A stretch of 64,000 nt of DNA from Bacillota bacterium (GTDB taxonomy: Bacteria; Bacillota; Clostridia; Peptostreptococcales; Anaerovoracaceae), in assembly GCA_017432345.1 (NCBI GenBank), contig JAFRJI010000024.1, forward strand, positions 50,092 to 114,091. Direction: 5' to 3'. Position numbers and translations under genes: made by a program. The notes beneath the pieces are model-generated. The model searched no databases and was not told the DNA's origin. It saw only the letters and a list, made by a program, of their open reading frames with translations. Position 1 is the stretch's first letter. Every line of letters begins with the position of its first letter. Positions 35,451 to 43,870 of this stretch are shown piece after piece.

Positions 35451-36547
35451 TCGCTCTCACCTCTTTTCACGATCCCGGCAAGCCTATTGCCGGAAGCGGC
35501 GATCTCCTTCGCCACCATACTCTTCTGCGCCAATGCGGCCTGCACGAAATTCCCGAGAAATGTCTCGGGTTTTTTTTCGGCCGGCGCGTCCATATATTCT
35601 TTCTGGAACCGGTCGATATCGAATTCATCGATAGCGCATCCGGACAGGCGCTCTCCCAAAGCCCTCCAATCCGCTGCCGCGGACAGTTGCCGCCGCGTGA
35701 GGATCTGTTCGATCTCTTCCCGGTATGGCGCCACGGTATCGAAATCATAGGCACCCGCCTCAAACGACGGAATGACCCCACGCAGGTACCGCAGGGCCTG
35801 CACCATCTGACAAAAAGCGTGCAGATAATCGGACGGATTGTCCTTCAGGACCTCCCGGAATTCTCCCCAAGCCGGAAGGTATTTATAGCGGGCGAAACTG
35901 TAATCCGGCAGATGTCCCGCTCTGCCGTGGCCCAGATTCATGACGTTGTTCTCACTGCCCTGGAACACGCTGTTCGTATACTTCCCTTCTTTGAGATCAT
36001 CTGGCGCATTCGGACTATGACGGAACTCGATGAGGCGCGTTTCAGCCTCTTCACCTTCGCCCAGCAGTTCATAAAAATGATAATTTGTATTGTTGATGAC
36101 CAGTGATGGCGTGCCGGCAAAGTACCGATGCGCCCAAGTGTCCGCCAGCACATGCATGGCAACGCCCGCCGCCTGCAGGCTCTTGCCTTTGGCCAGCTCG
36201 ACGGTCTTGACCGCCAGTTCTCCGTTCGGACCGCAAATCAGCCGGTACTTGTTGCGGTAGCGCCTGCTGCCCTTTATCTCCGCATACAGATTCTCCGGAA
36301 GGAAGTGGAATGATGTCCAGATGCGGGTGATGTCCTGCAGCCCGATATAGTCCATCCGCGCGTCCATCAGCTCCAGCTGAAGCTGTGTAGTGGCGGCGGC
36401 AGCCGGCGCTTTGTTTTTGCGCAGGAGTGTCTTGGAGCAAAGATCCACGAACTGGGCACTGTAACAGATGGCCTGGCTCTCCTCATGGGAATAACCGGCC
36501 ATGTACGCAGCGCAGTATGTAGCATAATAATGATAATCCGCGTTCAT
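35447..36547 (-). CDS. DUF6765-like protein, possible metal-dependent helical hydrolase fold
   Basis: The 366-residue soluble protein starts with MNADYHYYATYCAAYMAG and contains AICYSAQFVD. The central AMHVLADTWAHRYFAG and late YLHAFCQMVQALRYLRG are His/Asp-containing helices reminiscent of the zinc-dependent phospholipase C/S1-P1 nuclease fold. These are the hallmarks I associate with DUF6765. No activity is established. It is the middle gene of a three-gene unit, sharing ATGA overlaps with both neighbours. Confidence 0.7.
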   Translation of the reverse strand: MNADYHYYATYCAAYMAGYSHEESQAICYSAQFVDLCSKTLLRKNKAPAAAATTQLQLELMDARMDYIGLQDITRIWTSFHFLPENLYAEIKGSRRYRNKYRLICGPNGELAVKTVELAKGKSLQAAGVAMHVLADTWAHRYFAGTPSLVINNTNYHFYELLGEGEEAETRLIEFRHSPNAPDDLKEGKYTNSVFQGSENNVMNLGHGRAGHLPDYSFARYKYLPAWGEFREVLKDNPSDYLHAFCQMVQALRYLRGVIPSFEAGAYDFDTVAPYREEIEQILTRRQLSAAADWRALGERLSGCAIDEFDIDRFQKEYMDAPAEKKPETFLGNFVQAALAQKSMVAKEIAASGNRLAGIVKRGESE

Positions 36548-37080
36548 TGCAGTTCCTCCCGAAGCGCAAGTTCCTTCCGAAGCCGCCGAACCATGATCGC
36601 GGCGATGATCATCTCGATCAGCGCCAGCAACGAAGTCAAATCGACGATCGTGGACACACTGGCTGTCTCAAAACTGTCGACCCATATGGTATCCTGCTCC
36701 GTTCTAAAGAATCTCGTGACCAAGCTCGAGACCAGTCCGGCTGCGACCAGAAAGGCCATGACCACATACGTGATGCGCTTCTTTCGAAGGTGCCGGCCAT
36801 CAGCTACAGCCGATCTGCCGATGTACAGGCGCAGCAAAAGATCCAGCACCAGCAAGAACAAGATGACGGCAATCAGCAAATACCCCACAGTGTTCTCGCT
36901 CAGGTCGCCAAATTGCAGCTGCGCCAGTTCATCGTTTTTAATATTCTTTACCAATCCCTCTGGCGAAACCATGATGAAGTAGAGCACCGCCTTGACGATG
37001 CTCCAAAGGCCAAAGGTGACCACGGCCGCGCCGCTGATCACCAGCGTATTTTCATATTTCCTGAGTTTCGCGTCTTCCAT
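36544..37080 (-). CDS. Four-helix membrane protein, unknown
   Basis: The 178-residue protein has hydrophobic segments at about 14-36, 64-86, 102-122 and 140-162 with a basic C-terminus. I recognise no family. It is the first gene of the coupled unit ahead of the DUF6765-like and DUF308 genes, and starts 6 nt after the stop of the VanX-like gene, so it may be read from that promoter. Confidence 0.65.
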   Translation of the reverse strand: MEDAKLRKYENTLVISGAAVVTFGLWSIVKAVLYFIMVSPEGLVKNIKNDELAQLQFGDLSENTVGYLLIAVILFLLVLDLLLRLYIGRSAVADGRHLRKKRITYVVMAFLVAAGLVSSLVTRFFRTEQDTIWVDSFETASVSTIVDLTSLLALIEMIIAAIMVRRLRKELALREELQ

Positions 37081-37085
37081 TTGTA

Positions 37086-37907
37086 TTATTTCCCAACTGA
37101 TTCACTGTTGACCGGGAAGGTGAAATATGTATCCGGATATGGTTCGTTTTCCAACGTGAAATGCCACCACTCTTCCGGCAGCGGCTTGAATCCGTTATCC
37201 GTCATCGCTTTTCGTAGGATCATCCGGTTTTCATACTGTTCATTGGTGATGCCTTTTTTATAATCAGGATGGCTGCGCTTTCCGAAATAGTCGAACGTGC
37301 CGCCCATGTCTACTTCCTTCTCCGTTTCCATGTCGAACAGCGTCAAGTCGACCGTACTGCCGCGGCTGTGTCCGGAGTGCTCCGCTATATATCCCTGAGG
37401 AAACAACACACTCTTGTCCAGTTTCGGATAGAAATACTCTTTCATCCTCGTATCATTTTCGTCCTGCGCCCATTCCACGAAGTTGGTCACGGCTTCCTGC
37501 GGCCGGTACGCATCATAGATCTTCAGCCGGTATCCCTGCTTTTCGACATCGTCGCTGACTTCCTTGAGGGCCTCGGCGGATTCCTTCGTCATGAGTGCCA
37601 GCGGCTCCTCATAGCCATCGATGCGGTCGCCCACGAAATTATACGTGGAATAGTAACGGATCTCCAGGATCGCGTCCGGAACCACATCCGTGACCAACAC
37701 GAAATCCGACGCGTCATTGGACAACGTCACGCCATCTTCCGATTCGACGGTCGTCGGTTCCTCCGCCTCAAAGGATTCAGACGTTTCGACCGCCTCTGTA
37801 CTTTCTTCCGAAGTATCGGTATTGCTATCCCCGCAGCCGCAGACGGTCCCGATGACCAGCATCAAAACCATCAACGCTGAGAGCCACTTCATCTTTGTCT
37901 GTCTCAT
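37086..37907 (-). CDS. VanX-like D-Ala-D-Ala dipeptidase, lipoprotein
   Basis: The protein has 273 residues from the ATG at 37907, preceded by GGGAGA. A signal sequence ends in VCGC, so Cys25 is the likely lipid-anchored residue. A Ser/Thr/Glu-rich linker follows. The peptidase M15D domain (about 68-265) has Arg135 in AYRP, zinc ligands His180 and Asp187 (SGHSRGSTVD), and the EWWH motif with catalytic Glu246 and ligand His249. Family members cleave D-Ala-D-Ala or other D-dipeptides. Being extracellular and with no VanHA genes nearby, it more likely recycles or trims wall peptides than confers glycopeptide resistance. Confidence 0.88.
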   Translation of the reverse strand: MRQTKMKWLSALMVLMLVIGTVCGCGDSNTDTSEESTEAVETSESFEAEEPTTVESEDGVTLSNDASDFVLVTDVVPDAILEIRYYSTYNFVGDRIDGYEEPLALMTKESAEALKEVSDDVEKQGYRLKIYDAYRPQEAVTNFVEWAQDENDTRMKEYFYPKLDKSVLFPQGYIAEHSGHSRGSTVDLTLFDMETEKEVDMGGTFDYFGKRSHPDYKKGITNEQYENRMILRKAMTDNGFKPLPEEWWHFTLENEPYPDTYFTFPVNSESVGK

Positions 37908-37920
37908 GCAAAATTCTCCC

Positions 37921-38601
37921 TTAGTCTGATTTCGGAATGTACTTCGCGATCTGCATCGCAACATTTGAGAGCGGCATCGTCTGGAGCCAGATGTTGCCCG
38001 GCCCCTGAACAATCGTGTTGAACAAGCCTTCTCCGCCGAACATGATATTCTTTGCTCCCTTGATGCGTTCGATCGTATACTGTACATTGCTGCCGAGAAT
38101 CGCCAGGTGCGGTCCGTCGATCACCTTCACTTCTCCGGCAGCCAGTTCATACTTCTGCAGGCTTCCGTCGATTTCCAGGAAAACGGTTCCCGGTCCGGTG
38201 AATTTCTGCATTATAAATCCCATGCCGCCAAAAATGCCGCCGCCGACCTTTTCATGGATATGCACCGCGACATCGACGCTCTTCTCACAGGCCAGGAAGG
38301 AATCTTTCTGCGCGATGATAGTCTGTCCCGCCTGCAGCTCGATCGGGATGATACATCCTGGGAATGAAGACGAAAAGACGATTTCCGCCTGATCGACGGT
38401 GCTTGTAAAGTGGTTGAAGAAAATCTTCTCACCGGAAAACGCTCTTCCCAGCGCTTTCCCAAGGCCGCCACCGCCTTCCGTGGACATTTCGATTCCCCGG
38501 TCCATCCAGCTCATGGCTCCGCCTTCGCACTTCATGACTTCCCCTTTCGCGAGCGTGCATTTCACAGCCGGAAATGAACCTCCAATGATCTCGTAATTCA
38601 T
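37921..38601 (-). CDS. AIM24/TIGR00266 family protein
   Basis: The 226-residue beta-rich protein has the family blocks LAKGEVMKCEGGAMSWMD, GGGLGKALGRAFSGEK, FVAHF-like FFNHFTS and ILGSNVQYTIERIKG. The repeated double beta-helix fold is related to tryptophan RNA-binding attenuator-like and Aim24 proteins. Its function in bacteria is unknown. It starts behind a good AAGGAGG site and lies 13 nt before the VanX-like gene, probably cotranscribed. Confidence 0.88.
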   Translation of the reverse strand: MNYEIIGGSFPAVKCTLAKGEVMKCEGGAMSWMDRGIEMSTEGGGGLGKALGRAFSGEKIFFNHFTSTVDQAEIVFSSSFPGCIIPIELQAGQTIIAQKDSFLACEKSVDVAVHIHEKVGGGIFGGMGFIMQKFTGPGTVFLEIDGSLQKYELAAGEVKVIDGPHLAILGSNVQYTIERIKGAKNIMFGGEGLFNTIVQGPGNIWLQTMPLSNVAMQIAKYIPKSD

Positions 38602-38626
38602 AGTATCCTCCTTTTTATTAATTCTG

Positions 38627-41305
38627 CTACTCTACATGCATTTCGATTTGTTCCGTCGTCATGACTCTCTGGTAAACGTCGGTCAACACGCCGCCAAAGT
38701 AGATGTCGCAATCGCCGATCGGTTCGTCGCTGACCGTCAGACGGTTCTGCTTCGTGACACGAACTTTCCCTCCGCTTTGCTTTTCTTTGACGAGATTTCC
38801 TTCCTTATCATAGTAGTCGAACAGGAATTCGATTGTATCGCCGGCTTTCAGAATCTTTGTATCCTTTGTTCCAACCAGGGAATCCCATACGCTGTCTGAA
38901 TCATAGCCTATGACATGTCCCTGCACAGGGGCATCCGCTTCGTCTGCGACCGGGTCCCATTCGATTTTAAGCTGGATATCTTTCTTGTCATTCAAACGGG
39001 CCTTGACCGTGCCAGTGAACACATCTCCGTCATCGGTCACACGCACCGGCTGCGCTTCATAGCAGACCAGTTTCCCATCGATGTGCACCCAATCTCCATC
39101 CATGCCGATGAGCGGATGTCCGTTGGCGTCATCGCTGCCGATATGATCCGATCCTAGATAGCGCATGGCAGCTCCATTCGCTTCTCCCTCTGTCTTCTGA
39201 TAGACCATGGTCTGGCAGTCCGCGATGATCTTCCATGCCTTGTTCGGCAATTCGATTTCATACCCGTCAGCCGTCTCCTTCAACGGGATATCTACGAAGG
39301 CCTTTGTCTGATCGTAATCCTCAAAGCCCTTGATGTACCAGGATTCCTTGGTGTAATCCGTATATTGCAGCATCTCCCACATTGCGGACAGGGAAGGATC
39401 GTCTTCGGATTCTTTCTTCTTTTTCTTCATATCCTTCTTCTGCTGCGCGGCGATGATGCTGAAGATCTCGTCAAATGTTTTCTTCTCCGACTTCATGGAC
39501 AGCTTCTTCAGCTGCTTGCTGGTATCCCCGTAATACTCGATTGCCTTATACGGGAATGCGATCGACATTCCGTTGATGCCCTTTGCAGAATCCCCGTTGC
39601 GGTAGAGAACGCTCGCCTGGATCGAACGGATGAGATCCATCTTCTCTTTGTGGGTGCAGATCGCCTCATCGTAGTCCATCTTGTCAAGGATCTTCAGGAA
39701 TCCGATCAGATCGATCTGCATATTATCGTAAAACGCGTACGCGCTGGACGCCGCACCCGCAAAATCCGCATAGCTTGAAGGATCATTCCGGATCGCATCG
39801 CTCGCCGATGTCAATACAGCGCTCAGCTTATCGTACGCCGGTGCTGCCAATGTCAGATCGACGAAAGATAGCGTCGCCTCTGTATCCGGCGCACCGTCTT
39901 CATCCTTAATGATCGTATTGTACGGGTCATAGCAGGCAATCATTTCACGTCCGAATTTCTTGCTGGCTATGCCCGGATTCTCTGCCAGTTTTCCAAAGGC
40001 TGACGTATAGAACCATCCATAGCCGCCTTCGGTCTCCTCGGAGGCCAGATAGTAATCGGCATATGGCTCCAGAGCCGCAGCGATCTCGAGATCCTGCATC
40101 AGGCAGGCGTCGAACCCGATGATATCAAACTTCACATCCGCCTGCTTGATGGCGGACACAACTTCCGAAGTTTGGATGGTATTCATCTCGCCGTCCTTCA
40201 CTTTGCGCTTGTTCAGGTAATCCTGCCCATATCCGAAGGCCACGCCGCCGCCATGATCCCATAACACCAGCATGTACCGGTCAGCCGGATAGTTTTTCTT
40301 CGCCCAGACGATAAAGTCTGTCAGATTCTCCGGTTCTGACATGCAGGTGTTGGAAGGCAGCTTCTTTACTTTACTGACCTTCCCGTTCTGGATCATATAA
40401 CGGCCGACGGAGTCGTCCGCTATGCCTTTTGTAAACCATCGGCCGGAACCGCCCGCTTCCATGACGAACGTCAGCCCGTCGCCTTGTTTCGTCGCATCAA
40501 TCATCTGGGAGATGTTCGCGGAAGCCAGGCCGCTCCTGTCCTCCAGATTGGAGCCGATCACGTAGGCCATGACCACGACGTTTTGATTGTTTTTATGGGT
40601 CGGGAAGAAATGCTCCCGGCTAGTCTTCATATCAGCGATGGATGCCGCGGCATTCTTCATGGCGTCTTCCCGGGTAACGACGTCACCGGTGCCAGTCACA
40701 TCCTTGGTTTTATCATATGTCTCTTCCAGTATCATGCCCACCAGCGGTGCCGGTGGAGTATCCTGTATCGTCAGGAAGCCAACGCCGCAAACAATTGCAA
40801 GTATCTCAACTGCAGAGACGACGACCAGGCAGGTCTTCCGAATGATCCTTCCTCCTCTGCTGTGCTCTTTCAAAGGCTTCAGGTCCAGTGGATGATACTG
40901 CGATCTGCCAAGTCCCAGAATCAGCAGGAAGAGAGCCGGGAACAGAAGTGTAAGAATCCGGAAAAGTTTGCCTTTGCCGAGCGACTTGGCCAGTCTCCAG
41001 TAGAGGCGGATCAGGAAAATGCCGTAAATGACATAGGCGACCATCATAAAGATGCGGCCCATGCCGACGGTCGGATCCAGGTATAGTGCGGCCAGCGCCA
41101 GTATCACTGTGATGACGAACGGCCGGTAGAATGTCCGCAGCCGGCGGAACAGCACCTTGGTGAACTGCCGGTCAGCCAGAAACGGGATGATGGCCGTCCA
41201 CTTCTTCAGGTGCAGTTTCCTCAGAAGGAAGAAATAGGCGATGGTCTGAATGAGCCATGGAAGGATCCAGTATAGAGGTTCTTTAAAAAAGTAAATTGCA
41301 ATCAT
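38627..41305 (-). CDS. Membrane-anchored clostripain-family (C11) cysteine protease
   Basis: The protein has 892 residues. The N-terminal membrane part (about 1-180) has five or six helices. The C11 protease domain follows (about 240-640) with catalytic His351 in VLWDHGGGVAFG and Cys401 in IGFDACLMQ. A beta-rich C-terminal region (about 690-892) resembles domains seen behind other Clostridia C11 enzymes. C11 proteases cleave after Arg or Lys, are calcium-dependent and often self-activate. The multi-span anchor makes this a cell-surface protease. A TATAAT at 41335-41340 (minus) serves it alone. Confidence 0.88.
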   Translation of the reverse strand: MIAIYFFKEPLYWILPWLIQTIAYFFLLRKLHLKKWTAIIPFLADRQFTKVLFRRLRTFYRPFVITVILALAALYLDPTVGMGRIFMMVAYVIYGIFLIRLYWRLAKSLGKGKLFRILTLLFPALFLLILGLGRSQYHPLDLKPLKEHSRGGRIIRKTCLVVVSAVEILAIVCGVGFLTIQDTPPAPLVGMILEETYDKTKDVTGTGDVVTREDAMKNAAASIADMKTSREHFFPTHKNNQNVVVMAYVIGSNLEDRSGLASANISQMIDATKQGDGLTFVMEAGGSGRWFTKGIADDSVGRYMIQNGKVSKVKKLPSNTCMSEPENLTDFIVWAKKNYPADRYMLVLWDHGGGVAFGYGQDYLNKRKVKDGEMNTIQTSEVVSAIKQADVKFDIIGFDACLMQDLEIAAALEPYADYYLASEETEGGYGWFYTSAFGKLAENPGIASKKFGREMIACYDPYNTIIKDEDGAPDTEATLSFVDLTLAAPAYDKLSAVLTSASDAIRNDPSSYADFAGAASSAYAFYDNMQIDLIGFLKILDKMDYDEAICTHKEKMDLIRSIQASVLYRNGDSAKGINGMSIAFPYKAIEYYGDTSKQLKKLSMKSEKKTFDEIFSIIAAQQKKDMKKKKKESEDDPSLSAMWEMLQYTDYTKESWYIKGFEDYDQTKAFVDIPLKETADGYEIELPNKAWKIIADCQTMVYQKTEGEANGAAMRYLGSDHIGSDDANGHPLIGMDGDWVHIDGKLVCYEAQPVRVTDDGDVFTGTVKARLNDKKDIQLKIEWDPVADEADAPVQGHVIGYDSDSVWDSLVGTKDTKILKAGDTIEFLFDYYDKEGNLVKEKQSGGKVRVTKQNRLTVSDEPIGDCDIYFGGVLTDVYQRVMTTEQIEMHVE

Positions 41306-41344
41306 TGAATGGTTCTCCTATCTTTAATAACGTTATTATACCCC

Positions 41345-41377
41345 AAAGAGCCAGACTCGATAAGAATCCGGCTCTTT
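41345..41377 (-). terminator. Hairpin terminator of hisD
   Basis: An AAAGAGCC/GGCTCTTT stem lies 46 nt after the hisD stop. A short U-tract merges into the next promoter. Confidence 0.6.
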
Positions 41378-41422
41378 CATTAATCATGTCTGATGATGTC
41401 ATTGTCTCAGTGTTTGTCTCTT

Positions 41423-42691
41423 CTATTCGAATCTGCCCAGTATAGACAATGCGTGACCTTCCAGGCCTTCCTCTCTTGCCAGCAGCGCCACCTTATCTTT
41501 CGCCTTCTCGAGAGCTGATGAATCATAGTATGTCAGGGACATGCTCTTCATGAAGTCATCCACTGCCAGCGGACTTGCGAACATGGCCGTTCCCGACGTC
41601 GGGAGTGTGTGGTTCGGTCCCGCGAAGTAGTCACCCAGAGCTTCCGGACAGTTCTTGCCCACGAAAACGGCTCCGGCATTCTCGACCTTATCCGCGTATT
41701 CTTCCGCGTCATCCAGGAAGAGTTCCAAATGCTCCGGTGCCAGTTCGTTGGCCAGATCAATGGCCTCATCAATGGTATCTACGATGATGATCTTGCCGTT
41801 GGCCTCGAGAGCTTCTCTCGCGATCTCCTGTCTCGGCAGTGCAGCTAGCTGAACTTCCAGCTCCTCGGCTGTTTTCTCCGCAACATCTTTATCGTTGGTG
41901 ATCAGAACGGCAGTTGCCATCCTATCGTGCTCTGACTGACAAAGCAGATCTGCCGCAACGATACGTGCATCGCTGTCTTTGTCCGCGATCACGATGACTT
42001 CACTCGGGCCTGCAATAAGGTCGATTCCCACATGTCCGAAGACCTGCTTTTTGGCCTCGGCAACATACGCATTACCAGGGCCGACGATCTTATCGACTTT
42101 CGGCACCGTCTTCGTTCCATATGCCAGCGCGGCAATCGCCTGGGCACCTCCGATCCGGAAGACTCTGTCTACACCCGCGATCTTCGCCGCTGCCAGAGTG
42201 ACCAGCGGGATGTTGCCTTTCGCCGTTGGAGGGGTTACCATTATAATCTCCTCAACACCGGCGATCTTGGCAGGAATCGCGTTCATCAGAACAGTGGACG
42301 GATACGCGGCCGTACCGCCCGGAATGTAGATGCCGACCTTTTTCAGCGGCATGACTTTCTGGCGGAGCTTTATACCGTCTTCCTCAACCGTATAACCTTC
42401 CTTCACCTGTGCCTTATGATAATTTGCGATCCTGTCGGCCGCTTCCTGAAGCGTTTCCATAACATCTTCCGGAACTTCCGCGACGGCAGCATCAATTTCC
42501 TCCTCTGTAAGTTCCAGACTGGCAACTTCCGCCTTGTCCAGTTTTCTGCAATAGTCGATGAGTGTCGGATCTCCTCCCATCTTAACACCAAAAATAATGT
42601 CCGACACGACTTGGCTTATGTCCAGACTGAATCTTTCTCTGTTCAGCACATCGTCCAGCGCATATTCACCCTTGTTCAAAATCTTAATCAT
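41423..42691 (-). CDS. hisD: Histidinol dehydrogenase (isolated)
   Basis: The 422-residue protein is full length. Family blocks are [29 protein letters not shown] and [11 protein letters not shown]. The zinc and catalytic residues are in place: Gln/His in LLCQSEHD, Glu-His in LAPEHLEL, Asp in [16 protein letters not shown] and His in EGLEGHALS. It oxidises histidinol to histidine with two NAD+. No other his gene is in the window. It is divergent from the acetoacetate-decarboxylase-like gene and shares its intergenic region with a predicted LysR operator, so a role as a co-opted alcohol dehydrogenase cannot be excluded. Confidence 0.92.
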   Translation of the reverse strand: MIKILNKGEYALDDVLNRERFSLDISQVVSDIIFGVKMGGDPTLIDYCRKLDKAEVASLELTEEEIDAAVAEVPEDVMETLQEAADRIANYHKAQVKEGYTVEEDGIKLRQKVMPLKKVGIYIPGGTAAYPSTVLMNAIPAKIAGVEEIIMVTPPTAKGNIPLVTLAAAKIAGVDRVFRIGGAQAIAALAYGTKTVPKVDKIVGPGNAYVAEAKKQVFGHVGIDLIAGPSEVIVIADKDSDARIVAADLLCQSEHDRMATAVLITNDKDVAEKTAEELEVQLAALPRQEIAREALEANGKIIIVDTIDEAIDLANELAPEHLELFLDDAEEYADKVENAGAVFVGKNCPEALGDYFAGPNHTLPTSGTAMFASPLAVDDFMKSMSLTYYDSSALEKAKDKVALLAREEGLEGHALSILGRFE

Positions 42692-42749
42692 ATTCCTCTC
42701 CTTCAGCGCTTTACTGCTTTATCTGAATAAAAGGTTAAATGTCACTGTT

Positions 42750-42778
42750 AATATAACGCTAACACCTGTCTATGTCAA
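42750..42778 (-). promoter_or_regulatory. Consensus promoter of hisD
   Basis: TTGACA (42773-42778), 17-nt spacer and TATATT (42750-42755) on the minus strand. It looks constitutive. Confidence 0.8.
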
Positions 42779-42802
42779 GGGGGAATGCACTGTTTGTGTT
42801 CG

Positions 42803-42821
42803 TTATGCACTTTCCGCATGA
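42803..42821 (+). promoter_or_regulatory. LysR-type operator 1, upstream of the ADC-like gene
   Basis: Dyad TTATG-N9-CATGA, matching the T-N11-A rule of LysR proteins. It is followed 42 nt later by a -10 hexamer (TAAAAT, 42864-42869), which places it near -64 of the inferred transcript. Confidence 0.75.
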
Positions 42822-42863
42822 ACGTGATGTCCCATAGCATTAAACATTTTTACCACCAACTGT

Positions 42864-42869
42864 TAAAAT
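42864..42869 (+). promoter_or_regulatory. -10 of the ADC-like gene
   Basis: TGT-TAAAAT without a good -35, as expected for an activator-dependent promoter. Confidence 0.6.
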
Positions 42870-42909
42870 GTTATCAGAAAGAAAACCGTATATAAAGGAG
42901 GATAATCTA

Positions 42910-43773
42910 ATGAGTCTGAAATTCGAAAAGAAGCCTTATTTCATGCCTGTTTTTTTCAGCGGTGAGGACGATCATGGAATCAATGATACTTCCTTCCACG
43001 AACCGGCTGACATCAATGTAATTTCCCTCACGTACGAAACCGACCGTGAGGCTCTTGAAAGTATTATTCCAGATTGCTATGAACTTCTGGAGCCATACGT
43101 TAACATCAAGTTCTGTGAGTTTTTTGGCTGCAGCTGGATGGCCGGCAAGGGATATACTCTCATCAATGTCAACTGTCCGGTCCGCTTTAAGGGGGAACGC
43201 GATGAAATGGAAGGTGATCTGATTCTGGTTATGTTCGAGAATCACGCCGATCCGATTATCGGCGGCCGTGATTCCATGGGTTATGCCAAGTACTTCGCAG
43301 AGATTCCGCTCATCGAAAAGCTCAACGGAAAATTCTCCTGCAAGGCTTCCGCATGGGGCAAGCCATTCCTGGAAATGACGGTCGATACAAACGTCAAGGC
43401 ATCTGAGGAAGATATTGAAGAAATCAAGAAGGTCGAAGGCCGTGCCAAAGGCAAGTTCCAGTACAAGTACATGCCGAAAGTCAGAGAAAAGGACGAGCCA
43501 TATGAGGCAAACTACACCACACCTGATTGTGCTTATCCGGTCGTTCTTCCTGCTTTTGAAAAGCCGGTTGACTATCCATACGAACTGGGTGCTTCCGAGA
43601 GCGAATGGGGCATGGGCAGCATTAAGCTGACGCCTACAGCATGGGAAGACTGGCCGCACGGATGGCGTATCGGTGCAGGCCTTGCGAAATTACAGCCAAA
43701 GCGTATCATTGCTGCAAGACATTTCACCTACAAGGATCCGGGCGTTTACTACACCTGCTACATACTGCGCTAA
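42910..43773 (+). CDS. Acetoacetate-decarboxylase-like protein
   Basis: The protein has 287 residues from the ATG at 42910, with AAAGGAGG eight nt upstream; an in-frame ATG 42 nt earlier lacks such a site. Family features are the DREALESIIPDCYELLEPYV strand, the GDLILVMFENHADPIIGGRD core and Lys127 in YAKYF. Lys127 aligns with the Schiff-base Lys115 of clostridial Adc, whose neighbour Lys116 is Tyr here. The fold also serves aldolase/dehydratase and lyase roles. In this cluster it could decarboxylate or cleave a beta-keto acid released by the diketone hydrolases. It is monocistronic under predicted LysR operator 1, with terminator 43809-43843. Confidence 0.82.
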   Translation: MSLKFEKKPYFMPVFFSGEDDHGINDTSFHEPADINVISLTYETDREALESIIPDCYELLEPYVNIKFCEFFGCSWMAGKGYTLINVNCPVRFKGERDEMEGDLILVMFENHADPIIGGRDSMGYAKYFAEIPLIEKLNGKFSCKASAWGKPFLEMTVDTNVKASEEDIEEIKKVEGRAKGKFQYKYMPKVREKDEPYEANYTTPDCAYPVVLPAFEKPVDYPYELGASESEWGMGSIKLTPTAWEDWPHGWRIGAGLAKLQPKRIIAARHFTYKDPGVYYTCYILR

Positions 43774-43808
43774 AATTACCCTTTTCCCCAAAAAAGGTAA
43801 TTATAATA

Positions 43809-43843
43809 GAAAACCGATTGGCTTAGCTGCCGGTCGGTTTTTC
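43809..43843. terminator. Bidirectional terminator between the ADC-like and MDR genes
   Basis: An AAAACCGA/TCGGTTTT stem with A- and T-runs. The genes converge here. Confidence 0.8.
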
Positions 43844-43870
43844 TCTATTCTTAATGATTCGACGTGGTTA

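Noticed and set aside
42868-42909. Upstream ATG for the ADC-like protein
   Set aside because: It lies on the predicted -10 (42864-42869), and the ATG at 42910 has the strong AAAGGAGG site.
43776-43804. Additional terminator just after the ADC-like gene (AATTACC…GGTAATT)
   Set aside because: The stem is AT-rich with no T-run. The hairpin at 43809-43843 is the better candidate.
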